Shown: positions 9,331-19,851, counted from the first letter of the stretch. The stretch: 64,000 nt of DNA from Nocardioides alcanivorans (GCF_021555175.1 NZ_JAKGRW010000053.1:53145-117144), one strand, 5' to 3'. Translations and numbers: made by a program. The notes: generated from the letters alone by a model not told the origin.

Positions 9331-9355
9331 TTGGTATACCGTTTTGGTATGCCAA
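9331..9355. promoter_or_regulatory. GntR/FadR-type operator pair overlapping the gntR start
   Basis: TTGGTATACC (9331-9340) and TTGGTATGCCAA (9344-9355) are two near-identical, self-complementary sites; the second contains the gntR start codon. GGTATACC-like palindromes fit the GT-N-AC pattern of FadR-subfamily operators. Autorepression is inferred. Confidence 0.7.
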
Positions 9356-9998
9356 AGCATCTCCCCCGTTCCGTCCGCTGCGCGACGAGGTCCGTGATGC
9401 GATCCGCCAACGCATCGTTGCCGGCGCCCACCCTCCCGGCAGCCGGCTCGTGGAGCGGACCATCGCCGCCGACCTCGGGGTCTCCCGGGTCCCTGTCCGC
9501 GAAGCGCTCCAGGCGCTGGTCCTCGAAGGCTTCGCGATCGACCGCGACACCCGCGGGATCGCGGTGCGCGCGTACGACGCCGGGCAGGTCGCCGAGCTCG
9601 CCGAAGTGGGCGCCGCGCTGGAACGCGTGCTGGTCGGGTCGCTCGCCGCCAACGCCTCCCCGGACGCCCTGGCGCAACTGCGCGCCGTACTCGATGACGC
9701 GCAGGCCGCCATCGACGGTGACGACCTGCCTGCGGCGGTGGCAGCCAACGGTCGCTTCCACGACGTGCTCGCCTCGCTCGGTGAAGGCACGATCACCCAT
9801 GAGGTGTTCGCCACCGTCGCCGAACGACGCCGCTGGCTGCTGGCCCAGCACACCGATCCGGTCCCGATCCACGCCGAACACGTGGAGATCTACGCCGCCA
9901 TCGCCAACGGGGACCGACTGCGGGCCCAACAACTTGCCGAGGACCACGCCAGCACCACCATCACCCACGCGCTACGGACCGGAGGCCACCCATCATGA
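9349..9998 (+). CDS. GntR-family (FadR subfamily) transcriptional regulator
   Basis: About 216 aa. The N-terminal winged helix has the family pattern LRDEVRDAIRQRIVAG, PPGSRLVERTIAADLGVSR and VPVREALQALVLEG; the C-terminal FCD-like domain has the helical pattern with FHDVLASLGEG and the metal-site-like HAEHVEIYAAI. ATG at 9349 is chosen; a missing C in the run 9363-9367 separates it from the rest of the frame. Its stop overlaps the start of the ankyrin lipoprotein gene (ATGA), so the two are translationally coupled. Confidence 0.88.
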
Positions 9999-11335
9999 GG
10001 ATGCGACTCACCCGCCTCGCCGCGATCACCGCGTCTGCTGCGCTGCTGCTCGCGGCCTGCGGATCGGACGGCAGGGCCCGACCGGAGGATCCCGGCACCA
10101 GCACTCCCCCGCCGGCTGACGATTCCCCGTCCGTTCCCGCACCCGGCAGCGCTTCCCCTGATGGCGCATCCCCCGACACGACGAGAAACCCCTACCTGGG
10201 CCTCGAGCAATCAGAGCTCGACGACAAACTGATCGCGGCTGCCTGGGACAACGACGTACGCACGGCTCGCCGCCTGATCGCGGCAGGCGCCGACGTCAAT
10301 GCCACGGACGACACCGTCCAGAGCGCCTACCTCATCGCCACCAGCGAGGGTTTCAGCTCGCTGCTCGACCTCACGCTCAGGCACGGGGCAGACGTCGACA
10401 GCCTCGACTCCTGGCAGGGCACCGGCCTGATCCGGGCGAGCGAACGCGGACATGCGGGCATCGTGGGACGGCTGCTACGGGCCGGCATCGACGTGGACCA
10501 TGTCAACAACCTGGGCTGGGTGGGGCTGCACGAGGCGCTCGTCTTCGCCAAGCCCGCCCAGGCCCGGGACTACGTCGACACCGTCCGGGTCCTGGTGGCC
10601 GGCGGGGCCGACGTCACCGTTGCCTCACGCAAGGACGGGCTGACGCCCGTACAGCTCGCCGAGCAGCACGGGCTGGAGGCGCAGGCGCGGATCCTACGAG
10701 CCGCCGGCAACGCCGATGGCACCGGAGCCGTCAGCGACGATGTCGCTGACCGACGGCTCCTGGCCGCTGCGCAGGACGGCGACGCGGACGCCGCGGCACT
10801 CGCGCTTCGCGCCGGTGCCGACCTGGAGTCTCGCAACGATCGGCAGCAGACGCCGTTGCTCCTGGCCTCGGCGCACGACCACGTGGACGTGGCTCGACTT
10901 CTCGTCGCGCTCGGCGCGGACCCCGATGCCCTGGACCACCAGCACGACACACCGTGGCTCGTGACTGGCGTGACCGGCAGCGTCGACATGCTGGAGGCGC
11001 TGCTCCCGGCCGGTCCCGACCTGACGATCAAGAACAGGTACGGCGGCCTGTCCCCCATCCCTGCTGGCGAGCGGGGACATGCGGACTACATCGCCAGGGT
11101 CGCCAGGACGAAGGTCGACCTGGACCACGTGAACGACCTCGGCTGGACCGCGCTGCTCGAGGCCGTCATCCTCGGCGACGGATCGGCACCGTACGTCGAG
11201 ATCGTCCGCACGCTCGTCGATGCCGGTGTCGACACCGAGATCACCGACCGGGACGGCAGCACCGCCCTGGACCACGCCCGAGCGAAGGGCCACGTCCGCA
11301 TCGCCCGGGCACTCGAGAAGGCTGGGCAACGGTGA
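9995..11335 (+). CDS. lipoprotein with two tandem ankyrin-repeat domains
   Basis: A 446-aa exported lipoprotein. Signal peptide and lipobox are at residues 1-20 (ALLLAAC), followed by a Pro/Ser/Asp-rich spacer to about residue 65. Two ankyrin arrays follow, at about 72-232 and 245-446. They are paralogous copies: each has LLAAAWDND/LLAAAQDGD-type openings and the diagnostic DHVNNLGW or DHVNDLGW in the same relative place. Ankyrin arrays bind proteins; no catalytic domain is present. The start overlaps the GntR stop, an unusual pairing that suggests the regulator controls this surface protein. The ligand is unknown. Confidence 0.88.
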   Translation: MRMRLTRLAAITASAALLLAACGSDGRARPEDPGTSTPPPADDSPSVPAPGSASPDGASPDTTRNPYLGLEQSELDDKLIAAAWDNDVRTARRLIAAGADVNATDDTVQSAYLIATSEGFSSLLDLTLRHGADVDSLDSWQGTGLIRASERGHAGIVGRLLRAGIDVDHVNNLGWVGLHEALVFAKPAQARDYVDTVRVLVAGGADVTVASRKDGLTPVQLAEQHGLEAQARILRAAGNADGTGAVSDDVADRRLLAAAQDGDADAAALALRAGADLESRNDRQQTPLLLASAHDHVDVARLLVALGADPDALDHQHDTPWLVTGVTGSVDMLEALLPAGPDLTIKNRYGGLSPIPAGERGHADYIARVARTKVDLDHVNDLGWTALLEAVILGDGSAPYVEIVRTLVDAGVDTEITDRDGSTALDHARAKGHVRIARALEKAGQR

Positions 11336-11340
11336 CCTGT

Positions 11341-11373
11341 GGGCCCCGGACTCCGTTGGAGGAGCCCGGGCCC
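11341..11373 (+). terminator. probable terminator after the ankyrin lipoprotein gene
   Basis: GGGCCC at 11341-11346 and at 11368-11373 pair with each other, with an inner CTCC/GGAG pairing. The downstream sequence CTCTCGTCT is only weakly T-rich. Sits between the lipoprotein stop and the TetR start. Confidence 0.45.
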
Positions 11374-11393
11374 CTCTCGTCTAGGCTCGGACA

Positions 11394-12008
11394 GTGACAC
11401 TCAGCGCCAAGGGGACCCGTCTCAACAAGCGTGGCCGGGAGACCCGGGACCACGTGCTCAAGGTGGCGCTGCGTTGCCTCGCCTCGGGTGATCCCGATGC
11501 GGTGAGCGCCAACCTCGTCGCCCGCGAGGCCGGGGTCACCTGGGGCACGGTGCAGCACCAGTTCGGCGACGTCGACGGGTTGTGGGCAGCCGTGCTGGAG
11601 TACGTCGCCGATCACCGCGGCCCCGCCGTACGCCTTGCCGACTCAGGTGATGTCGGCACCCGGGTGCGGGCCGTACTCGACCTGATGTGGGAGAGCCTGG
11701 AGCTGCCCGGGCAGCTCGCGCTCTATCACCTGCGACTGTCACTCCCCCGCAGGCGCGAAGACCTGGAGGAGCAGTTCCCCCAGACCGCCCGGGCGATCGC
11801 CGCCTGGGACACGGCCTGGACCGAGATGTGTGAGCAGGCCTTCGCTGGCCTCGCCGTCGACCCGGACAAGCTGGCCAAGGTCCGGCACCTGCTGCCCGGC
11901 GCCATCCGCGGCCTCCACAACGAGCGCCACCTCAGCACCTACACCGACGCCGACGCCGGCCGTGAGGGCCTCGCTGCCGCCCTCACCGCCTACCTCGCCG
12001 CGCCGTGA
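11394..12008 (+). CDS. TetR-family transcriptional regulator
   Basis: A 204-aa protein with an N-terminal TetR HTH (RDHVLKVALRCLASGD, then VSANLVAREAGVTWGTVQHQF at about residues 35-58) and an all-helical ligand-binding C-terminal domain. The recognition helix is slightly unusual (GVTWGTVQHQFGDVDGLW). It starts with GTG at 11394. No obvious partner gene is in the same transcription unit; the gene is monocistronic and convergent with the minus-strand membrane protein at 12091. Confidence 0.85.
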   Translation: MTLSAKGTRLNKRGRETRDHVLKVALRCLASGDPDAVSANLVAREAGVTWGTVQHQFGDVDGLWAAVLEYVADHRGPAVRLADSGDVGTRVRAVLDLMWESLELPGQLALYHLRLSLPRRREDLEEQFPQTARAIAAWDTAWTEMCEQAFAGLAVDPDKLAKVRHLLPGAIRGLHNERHLSTYTDADAGREGLAAALTAYLAAP

Positions 12009-12014
12009 ATGGGC

Positions 12015-12077
12015 GGTAGTCCCGGACGAACTTGTCGTGCTCGACCGGCCGGGACTACAAGTTTGTCAGGGACTATC
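12015..12077. repeat. intergenic hairpin family, copy 1 (diverged)
   Basis: An imperfect inverted repeat lies between convergent stops (12008 and 12091). The right arm contains ACTACAAGTTTGTCAGGGAC, which aligns with ACTACAAATCTGTTAGGGAC in copies 2 (28347-28406) and 3 (33979-34044). The left arm is the matching complement with several mismatches. Probably a bidirectional terminator that belongs to a dispersed repeat family. Confidence 0.7.
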
Positions 12078-12090
12078 CCCGACGCAGGGG

Positions 12091-12642
12091 TCAGAGCGGG
12101 GTGGGGCGGCAGACCCGACAGACGGTGAGGGCGGTGTTGCTGGCGGAGGCGGGGACCAGGTCGTCACGATGGGCGATGAGTGAACAGTCGCGGCGGTGCA
12201 TGGTGGAGCCCTCACCCACGGTGACGGGGGTGGCACCCAGGTCGGCGCCGAGGGTGTCGGCGGACTGGGCGGCCTCGGCTGCGGCAGCCGCACGCGAGGT
12301 CACCTCGGCGAGCACCAGCAGCGTGTCGCCCAGCCGCTTGGACGCCTCACGATTGTCGTTGGCGATCCGCGCCAGCCAGGCACCGAAGTAGAGGAACCCG
12401 CCGACGAAGGTCATGCCCAGCCCGAGCATGCCGCCCGAGACGAGGTAGGACATCTGGTCGTACTCGTAGGGCGTGTTGGCCGCGCCGTACCAACCGAGCA
12501 CGATCACCACGAGCCCGAGCGGAAGCAGGATGGCACCCGCCCAGAAGAGCACCATCTGCAGCAGCGCGAAGTTGTTGTTGAGCAGGGGCGCCACACCGGT
12601 TCGTTCCCGGCTGCCCGCCCGGGGCAGGGAAGTCGACGTCAT
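12091..12642 (-). CDS. membrane protein with C-terminal Cys/His motif, unknown function
   Basis: A 183-aa protein. Two transmembrane helices lie at about residues 27-50 (LLQMVLFWAGAILLPLGLVV) and 66-90, followed by an Ala-rich helical stretch. The C-terminus contains MHRRDCSLIAHRDDL, then CRVCRP, a His/Cys-x2-Cys arrangement that could bind metal. It is the last gene of the minus-strand transporter operon (5-bp gap to the anchored protein gene). I do not recognise the family. The two-helix plus C-x2-C layout suggests a small membrane-bound sensor or assembly factor, but that is only inference. Confidence 0.75.
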   Translation of the reverse strand: MTSTSLPRAGSRERTGVAPLLNNNFALLQMVLFWAGAILLPLGLVVIVLGWYGAANTPYEYDQMSYLVSGGMLGLGMTFVGGFLYFGAWLARIANDNREASKRLGDTLLVLAEVTSRAAAAAEAAQSADTLGADLGATPVTVGEGSTMHRRDCSLIAHRDDLVPASASNTALTVCRVCRPTPL

Positions 12643-12647
12643 CGCAT

Positions 12648-14209
12648 TCAGACCTTTCGCAGATCAGGGAGGCCGGTGTCGAGGCCATGGGTGCAGGCAC
12701 CGCCCGCTCCCAGAGCCAGCAGACCGGCTCGACGGAACCAGCTGCCGGCGCCCACCGCGAGCGCGATCGCACCCAGCGTGAGCACCCCGGGGATGGAGAA
12801 GAGCTTCGGCAGGCCGGCGCTGGAGGCCGCCTGGGAGGGCGGCAGGTCCGCGGTCGTCTCCGCGCTCTCCGGTACGTCGGAACTCGGTGCGCCCGGATCG
12901 GTGGGAGCCTCCGAGGTGGGGACCGCTGCGTCGTCGGACGGCGCTGGGTCAGAGGTGGGGTTCTCCTCCGTGGGCGGGTCCGCCGGGGCAGGCTCGTCGA
13001 CCGGCGGCGCCATGGCGGTCACCGTCTCCAACGTCGACCGCGCCTCCCCCAACGTCACCACGATCCTGGGAGCCAGTCCGCCCAGGCCACTGACCACGCT
13101 CTTGAGCGGACCTGCCGCGTCGGGCATCATCTCGCCGATCTTGTCGAACGGCAGAGCTGCCAGGACGGGCCGGAGCAGGTCGGTCTTGATCTCGAGCTGC
13201 AGACCGCGGCTGAGCACCTCACCCTTGCGCCCTTCGGACTCGCGCACCTGCTCGGGAACGGTGATGGTGATGCCCAGTTGCTCGAGTGCCTTGGCCGGGT
13301 TGTTCGAGAGCCCGGGGATGCCCTGCTTCTGACCGACTGCCTCGATGCCCTCGGGCCCGATGCTGAACTCCTGACCGAGGATGCTGAGGCCGCCCCAGTT
13401 GTTCTTGCTCGTCGCCTTCACCTCGTCGCCATCGCTGAGGGTGGTCGCCACGGCCTTGACGCCCGTGAGCTTGATCAGACCACCGAGCAGGCTGACGTCG
13501 CCGAGGGTCGAACGTGAGGTCACCTTGACCTCACCGTCGACCACGGTGCTCGACGAAGTGGCGACATAGCCGTTGAAGTCGACGATCGCTCCCAACCCGG
13601 CCGGCATGCCGGGCACCGACTGGTCGGCCTTGGCAGTGCCCGCCAGCTTGTCGAGCCCCAGGCCCTTGAGCAGCCCGGCCACCGGATTGTCCGCTGCGTC
13701 GGCCTCCTCCACCGAGCCGTCGGGGGTGAATCCGGTGGAGCTGCTCGCCTCGTGCGCCGCCGCCTCAGCCCGCATGACCATGCCCGGGAAGGGTTCGTCG
13801 GCCACCGCCTCCTCATCCGAGGGGTGCTGGGCGTTGACCTGCACCGGATAGCCGCCCTCGAAGAGCTGGGCCGGCAGACCGAGCTGCTCGGCGAAGGTCT
13901 TCAGGCCCTCCCCGACCGGGTCGCCCGGCCAGAACCAGCTGGCCCGGCCCGAGCTGCTGCCACCGTCCGACTTCACCAGGCTGTAGGCCATCATGAACTC
14001 GAGCTGCGGCGTCGCCGGAATGGGCAGCGACGGCTCGTAGACCTCCACGTGCACCGGTGTCGACCAGGCCCTCGCGGAGTAGCCGAAGTCGACCGCCGGG
14101 GTCTCCTCGACCGCCGGCGTCGTGTCGTCGGCGAGGGCAGGACCCCCCACACCCCACGGCAGGAGTACGCCGACCACTGCGGTCGCCGCGAGGGCTCGCA
14201 CCGTCGTCC

Positions 14210-14213
<4 letters not shown>
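12648..14213 (-). CDS. secreted, C-terminally membrane-anchored protein of unknown function
   Basis: A 521-aa protein. The signal peptide (residues 1-31, ending ALADD) is followed by a mostly beta extracellular region. A Pro/Asp/Glu/Ser-rich stalk (about 405-460) and a single C-terminal transmembrane segment (FSIPGVLTLGAIALAVGAG) followed by FRRAG form a surface anchor without an LPXTG motif. Its ATG overlaps the LivF stop (ATGA), so it is translationally coupled to the transporter, and its export beside a solute importer suggests an accessory surface role. The open frame continues upstream inside livF in another frame; that extension is not coding. Confidence 0.8.
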
Positions 14214-14913
<700 letters not shown>

Positions 14914-14914
<1 letters not shown>

Positions 14915-15702
14915 CAGAGCACCGCCGGGATCGTCGTGGTGGCGTCGATCGGCGCCAAGTCGTGCTGGGTGCCAGGAGTGTCGCTGCTCCCGAGGTAGGC
15001 AGCCTGCACCCGCTCATCGGCGCGGACGGCGGCAGGACTGCCCGAGCAGATGATCTCGCCGAAGTCGAGCACGTGGATGTCGTCACAGACCGTCATCACG
15101 AGATCCATGTCGTGCTCGACCATGAGGATCGCCTTGCCCTCCGCCGCCAGCGCGATGAGCAACTCACCGAAGGCATCGGTCTCGGTCTCGTCGAGCCCGG
15201 ACGAGGGTTCGTCGAGCAGCAGCAGCGTCGGATCACCGACGAGACAACGGGCCAGTTCCAGCAGTCGCGCAGTGCCGGTGGGGATCGCGTCGGCCCGCTC
15301 GTCGGCGTACTCACCGATGCCGACCCGCTCCAACACCTGGTCGACCTTGGCCCGTGGGTTGCGCATCAACCCACCCAGCCCGCCGGAGATGTCGAGCGCC
15401 ACCCGCACGTTGTCGCGCACACTCAGTGACCCGAACGCCTCGAGCCGCTGGAACGTGCGGGCCATGCCCCGCTTCGCGCGCCGGTGTACGGCGGTCCGGG
15501 TCACGTTGCGTCCGGCGAAGCGGACGCTCCCCGACGTCGGGCGCTGCAGCCCGGTGATGACGTTGAAGCAGGTGGTCTTGCCGGCACCGTTGGGCCCGAT
15601 CAGTCCGGTGATCCGACGCTCATCGGCCGTGAACCCGGCTTGGTTGACCGCGGTGACACCACCGAAGCGCACCACCACGTCGTTGACCTCAAGAAGGGGC
15701 AT
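14914..15702 (-). CDS. branched-chain-type ABC transporter ATPase, LivG type
   Basis: A 262-aa ATPase. Walker A GPNGAGKTT is at about residues 36-44, followed by the LivG marker RGMARTFQRLEAFGSLSVRDN. The signature here is IPTGTARLLELARCL rather than LSYG/LSGG, an unusual variant in which the first Gly-containing dipeptide is T-G-T. Walker B is LLLLDEPSSGLD and the switch His is in MVEHDMDLV. The ATG at 15702 lies inside the end of the permease gene. Its C-terminus after residue 235 is a short extension (DTPGTQHDLAPIDATTTIP). Confidence 0.92.
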
Positions 15703-17713
15703 GGGTCGTCTCCTCCGCCCGTTGGTCTGCGGCTGGTCGTGGCGCCGGCACGGCGTCGTCGGGCAGTTGTCGCACATCGATGAGCTCCAGTCCCACCTCC
15801 ACGTCGTCGACGTCCGGCTCATCGCGGGTGAGGCTGGGCGCCCAGACCGGGATCCGCTCGCGCACCCACGGCTCGCCCCGGTCGCGAAGGAAGCGACCGA
15901 GCTTGAAGAGCTGGTTGGCCAGGCCGTTGGGATCGCGTCCGAGAGCCACCGCCCCGAAACCGAGCACCACGAAGAACAGGCCGGCGAGCTCAGGATTGTT
16001 GGCCTGCAGCTCGGGCAGCAGCATGAGCCCGACGCCGCCGAGGCAGGCCCCGGTCACGGAGGTGACGCCGAAGACCACGGCCAGGAGCAACAGCGGCAGG
16101 CTGTTGAAGAACTGGAAGTCCGCGGCGCCGATGGTGCCGCGCAGACCGGCGAAGAGTGCGCCGGCCAACCCGGCCAGTCCCGCCGAGAGGCCGAAGAGGC
16201 CGACCCGGAACCACCGCTGGTCGAGACCGAGGGTGCCGCAGGCCGACGGGCTGTCGCGCAGGGCCACGAGCAGTCGTCCGACCACGCCGCGACGCAGTGC
16301 CAGCACCCCCACCGACATCAGCACCAGGAAGAGCACCATCACCAGCACGTAGCCGCTGGTGGTCTCGATCTTCACCCCGAGCACCGACAGCCGTTCCGCA
16401 GGCAAGGTGCCGTTGAAGCCGAAGGCCCACTCCTCCTGGAAGATCATCTTGTCCATGAGCACACCGAAGGCGAGCGTCGCGAGCGCCAGGTAGAGCCCCG
16501 TCAGCCGCAGCACCGGGAGCGCCACGAGCGCACCGACCCCGGCCGCGATCAGCGTGGTCAGCAGGAGCCCGTAGAGGTTGGGTTCGTCGAGCTTGGAGTA
16601 GGTCAGTGCACCGACTCCGGCGAAGGTCAACTGGGCCAACGAGACGTGGCCGCCGTAGCCGGTGAGCAGCACCAGCGAGAGCATCACCATGGCGAACGTG
16701 GCAGCCGTGCCGACCAGCAACAGGTTGGCCTCCGACATCCCCGTGGTGAAGAGCATGACGAGCACGAGGAGTACGACGCCACTCACCACCGAGCGGAGCA
16801 GCCCCGGCACCGGCGCTGAGACGATGCCCTTGACCTGACCGATGCGCAGCTGCGCCTGGGGAAGCAGCACCAGCAGCAGGAAGAGGAAGAGTGCCGGAAT
16901 CACCGGACGGATGCCGGCGATGAAGCCCTCGGTAGGCAAGTAGCCGACCGCCAGGGACTCCAGGATGCCCAGTGCCATGGCGCCGGCGAAGGTCAGCGGC
17001 AGGCTCTTGAGCCGGCCCAGCATCGCGGCCGCGTAGGCATTGATCACCAGCAGCGTGAGGGCGTAGTAGTCGAGACCGACGACGGGTGCCAGCAGGATCC
17101 CGCCGAGAGCGGCCAGCGACATGCCGATCGCCCAGGCCAACTGCGCCACCCGGTCGGGGCGGCCGCCGAAGAGTTGCAGGAGCTCGGGGTTGTCGACCGA
17201 CGCACGCATCGCCGTACCCACCCTCGTGCGGTTGAGCAGCACGTAGAGCAGGACGGCGACAAGGATCGAGCAGATGATGGTGATGAGCTGGTGGGCGGTG
17301 ACGTAGGTGGAACCGATCTCGTAGCCCTTCTCGGGCTTGAAGGGCATCAGCAGCCGTGTCTCCGGTGGCCACAGGTACTGCGCGACGCCGATCAGACCGA
17401 CGAGCAGCCCGACGGTGACCACCAGCGAGACGCTGACCGGGGCATCCCCCAGGCCGCGGGTCACGAAGCGCTGGACGAACCACCCGATGAGCGGCGCCAC
17501 GACCCCGAGCACCAGCACCAGCGAGAGCCAGGTCGGCAGCCCCTGCCTGACCGAGAAGTCCCAGAAGGTGAACGCGAGCACCATGCCGAAGGCACCGTGG
17601 GCGATGTTGAAGACCCGGGTCGTGGCATAGGTGAGCACCAACCCACTCGCGGCGATGGCGTAGGCCGCCCCGGTGAAGATGCCGAGGATGACGAACGCGA
17701 TGAACCCGCTCAC
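15689..17713 (-). CDS. fused LivH-LivM branched-chain-type ABC permease
   Basis: A single 674-aa polypeptide. Residues 1-295 are a LivH-type permease (LVLTYATTRVFNIAHGAFGM, NAYAAAMLGRLKSLPLTFAG) and residues 310-620 a LivM-type permease (LLTGYGGHVSLAQLTFAGVG, LRDSPSACGTLGLD, GLRGTIGAADFQFFNS). Both halves are normally separate genes, so this is a complete heterodimer in one chain, a fusion seen in some actinobacteria. The tail from about 620 is charged and cytoplasmic. It starts with GTG at 17713, 3 bp after the binding-protein stop, and ends inside livG. Confidence 0.93.
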   Translation of the reverse strand: MSGFIAFVILGIFTGAAYAIAASGLVLTYATTRVFNIAHGAFGMVLAFTFWDFSVRQGLPTWLSLVLVLGVVAPLIGWFVQRFVTRGLGDAPVSVSLVVTVGLLVGLIGVAQYLWPPETRLLMPFKPEKGYEIGSTYVTAHQLITIICSILVAVLLYVLLNRTRVGTAMRASVDNPELLQLFGGRPDRVAQLAWAIGMSLAALGGILLAPVVGLDYYALTLLVINAYAAAMLGRLKSLPLTFAGAMALGILESLAVGYLPTEGFIAGIRPVIPALFLFLLLVLLPQAQLRIGQVKGIVSAPVPGLLRSVVSGVVLLVLVMLFTTGMSEANLLLVGTAATFAMVMLSLVLLTGYGGHVSLAQLTFAGVGALTYSKLDEPNLYGLLLTTLIAAGVGALVALPVLRLTGLYLALATLAFGVLMDKMIFQEEWAFGFNGTLPAERLSVLGVKIETTSGYVLVMVLFLVLMSVGVLALRRGVVGRLLVALRDSPSACGTLGLDQRWFRVGLFGLSAGLAGLAGALFAGLRGTIGAADFQFFNSLPLLLLAVVFGVTSVTGACLGGVGLMLLPELQANNPELAGLFFVVLGFGAVALGRDPNGLANQLFKLGRFLRDRGEPWVRERIPVWAPSLTRDEPDVDDVEVGLELIDVRQLPDDAVPAPRPAADQRAEETTHAPS

Positions 17714-17716
17714 GGA

Positions 17717-19239
17717 TCAGCCGCCGATGCCGGTGGAGATCATCCGGCCACACAGGTAGTTGCCGGGGCTGACCTGCCGCCACTTGCCACCCTTCAGCTG
17801 GATGACCTTCGTGCACTCGGCGCCGAGGCCTGGCCCGACGTGCTGCTTGGCGTGCAGGCCGTTGCCGGTCCAGTCCTTGACCCCCTTGACCGTGGAGATC
17901 AGCGTCTTGCGATCGAGCTTGCCACCGAGGGCGAGCGAGGCCTCCACGAAGAGACGCGTGGCCGACCACGCGTAGAGGCCATACATGTTGGGTGAGGCGC
18001 CCGGCTTCACCTGCTGCAGCCAGGAGAGATAGAGCTGCATCTCCTTGTTGCCGGAGTTCTCGAAGAGATCGTTCGACATGAAGACGAAGCTTCCGTCGCC
18101 GTCGCCACCTGCCTGGTCGACGTACCTCTTGTCATAGATCGTGGCGTCCTGGAGGTAGATGTCGGGGTTGAACTGCTGCTGCTTCATAGCCTGCTGCAGC
18201 TTGACGGTGTTCTGGTAAGGCCCTTGGTACATCACGAACTTGATGCCCTTGCTCTTCATCTGCTGCACGTAGGGCGCGAAGTTGAACTCGGCGACGTCGA
18301 TGCCCTGCTTGTAGTCGACCTTGAAGCCGGCCCGCTCCCAGCCGGCCGCGATCGACTGCGCGTTGACCGGGGCAGCGCCGGCGTTGATCCAGAGCACCGC
18401 GGTGTGCTGGGTGGCGTCCTTGTACTTCGACAGGAACCACTTGGCGTAGGAGTCAGGGATCTTGCTGGTGTTCACCGGTTGGGTGGCGAAGCAGGTGGCG
18501 CATTTCTGGCGCTCGGGATTGACGCTGGTGGAACGGATGTCGGGCAACCCGCAGCTCTGGGCCGCATTGGCGCCGCCGGAGTCGAAGGCCGACATGGAGC
18601 CGACGGCGGCAAAGGCCTTGTCACACGCCTCCAGGTAGGCCTTCTGGTCAGCACCGGCGTCGGCGCGCGAGTCGAGCGCCAGCATGTCGAGCTTTCGACC
18701 GCAGATGTCACTCTGCGAATTGAAGTAGGAGAGGTAGGCGCGCGCGCCCAGCTGGGCCGACTCGAAGATGCCCGGCACGGGACCCGACAGGTCGGACACG
18801 TTGGCCAGGGTGATCTTGGAGTCGGTGATTCCGGTCTGGTTCTTGAACCCGTTGCAGCTGCCGACCGGCCCGTCGCCGGTGGAGGAGTTCTCCCCTTGTC
18901 GGGCGAGTTGGAGGTGTTGGTGGTGCCGGGCGCGTCGTTGCTGCTCCCGGTGTCCCCCGAGTCGCCGGTGTCCCCCGAGTCACCGGTGTCGCCGGTGTCA
19001 CCCGGGTCCCCCGAGTCGGCGGCGTCGCCCGAGTCCCCGGTGTCTGCGGTGTCGCCGTAGTCGTCGCTGCCCGGATCACCCGAGTTGCCAGAGTTGCGGT
19101 CGGTCGTGCCGTTGACCTTGGCCACCGTGTCCGGGTCGAGTTGGGAGCCGCAGGCGGCCACGGTGAGGGCCAGAGTCGCAGCCAGCACCACCGCGCCGAG
19201 ACGGGCACGGCTGGTACGTCGCACGGGGTGTGACGACAT
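17717..19239 (-). CDS. branched-chain-type ABC transporter substrate-binding lipoprotein with Gly-Asp-Ser linker
   Basis: About 507 aa. Signal peptide and lipobox (ALTVAAC, residues about 23-30) are followed by a low-complexity linker of Gly-Asp-Thr/Ser repeats (about residues 50-100) and a Peripla_BP_6 domain beginning ITLANVSDLSGPVPG. The ligand domain contains several Cys residues (SDICGRK, QSCGLPD, KCATCFAT), unusual for this fold and suggestive of disulfides. One C is missing in the run 18893-18896, splitting the linker from the domain; repair gives SPDKGENSSTGDGPVGSCNG. It heads the transporter operon. Confidence 0.88.
18945..19085 (-). repeat. low-complexity coding repeat (Gly-Asp-Ser/Thr linker)
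   Basis: Imperfect 9- and 18-bp units related to GTCGCCGGTGTCCCCCGAG (plus strand) encode the acidic linker of the binding lipoprotein. Such arrays change length by replication slippage, so linker length probably varies between strains. Confidence 0.7.
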
Positions 19240-19312
19240 GGGGCATGTCCTCGCAGGTCGGAGTCAGGACATGAGTATCAACGAGGGGTCTATGGATAAG
19301 TTACTGAAAAAT

Positions 19313-19359
19313 GTGACGGGGGCCACGCCGATCCGAAGAGTCGGCGCAGCCCCCGTCAC
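19313..19359 (-). terminator. strong intrinsic terminator of the ten-gene CYP51-type unit
   Basis: Read on the minus strand, an 11-bp perfect outer stem (GTGACGGGGGC with GCCCCCGTCAC) and a 6-bp inner stem (CGCCGA with TCGGCG) are followed directly by ATTTTTC. This is a textbook Rho-independent terminator, 20 bp after the stop of the last gene of the unit. Confidence 0.9.
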
Positions 19360-19378
19360 GGGAGTCGACGATGGGCTC

Positions 19379-19843
19379 TCAGCGCCGCGCCGCCTCCATG
19401 AACTCACGCACCCGAGGAGTGAGTTCCATCAGCTCGAGCAGGAGGCCGCTGTCCGTCTGGAAGTAGGCGTAGCGGGGACTGGTCTCGGTGACGAGTTGGA
19501 CAAGCTCCGCCCGGTCCCCGACAGCAGCCATGCCTTCGTCGAGATCGTCGTACCAGTGGGCGACGTGGTGCACTCCGAAACGCTTCGCATCGCGGAATTC
19601 GTGCCACACGCTCGCGCCGGGACCGACCGCCTCGATGAGCTCGATCTGCAGGTCGCCGGAGTAGCCGATCGCGACCTTGATGGACCCGCTCGACGGACCA
19701 CCCCGATAGCGGCCGCCCGGCTCCACCTCGGACCTCATCCACTTCCTCACGCCGGTGAGCTCGTGGTCGGCACAGGCCGCCTCGATGTCCTCGACGAGAT
19801 AGCCGACCTGGCGCACCGCCTGTGCATTCGTCTTGTCGGTCAT
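19379..19843 (-). CDS. VOC (glyoxalase/dioxygenase fold) protein
   Basis: A 154-aa protein with the two beta-alpha-beta-beta-beta modules of the vicinal-oxygen-chelate fold. Metal-ligand-like positions are visible in VRQVGYLVEDIEAA, LQIELIEAVGP, RFGVHHVAHW and GLLLELMELTP. Members include ring-cleaving dioxygenases, glyoxalases and epimerases; the exact reaction cannot be fixed. It is the last gene of the ten-gene unit, 8 bp after the carboxymuconolactone-decarboxylase-like gene, and is followed by the terminator at 19313-19359. Confidence 0.82.
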   Translation of the reverse strand: MTDKTNAQAVRQVGYLVEDIEAACADHELTGVRKWMRSEVEPGGRYRGGPSSGSIKVAIGYSGDLQIELIEAVGPGASVWHEFRDAKRFGVHHVAHWYDDLDEGMAAVGDRAELVQLVTETSPRYAYFQTDSGLLLELMELTPRVREFMEAARR

Positions 19844-19851
19844 GACTGCTC

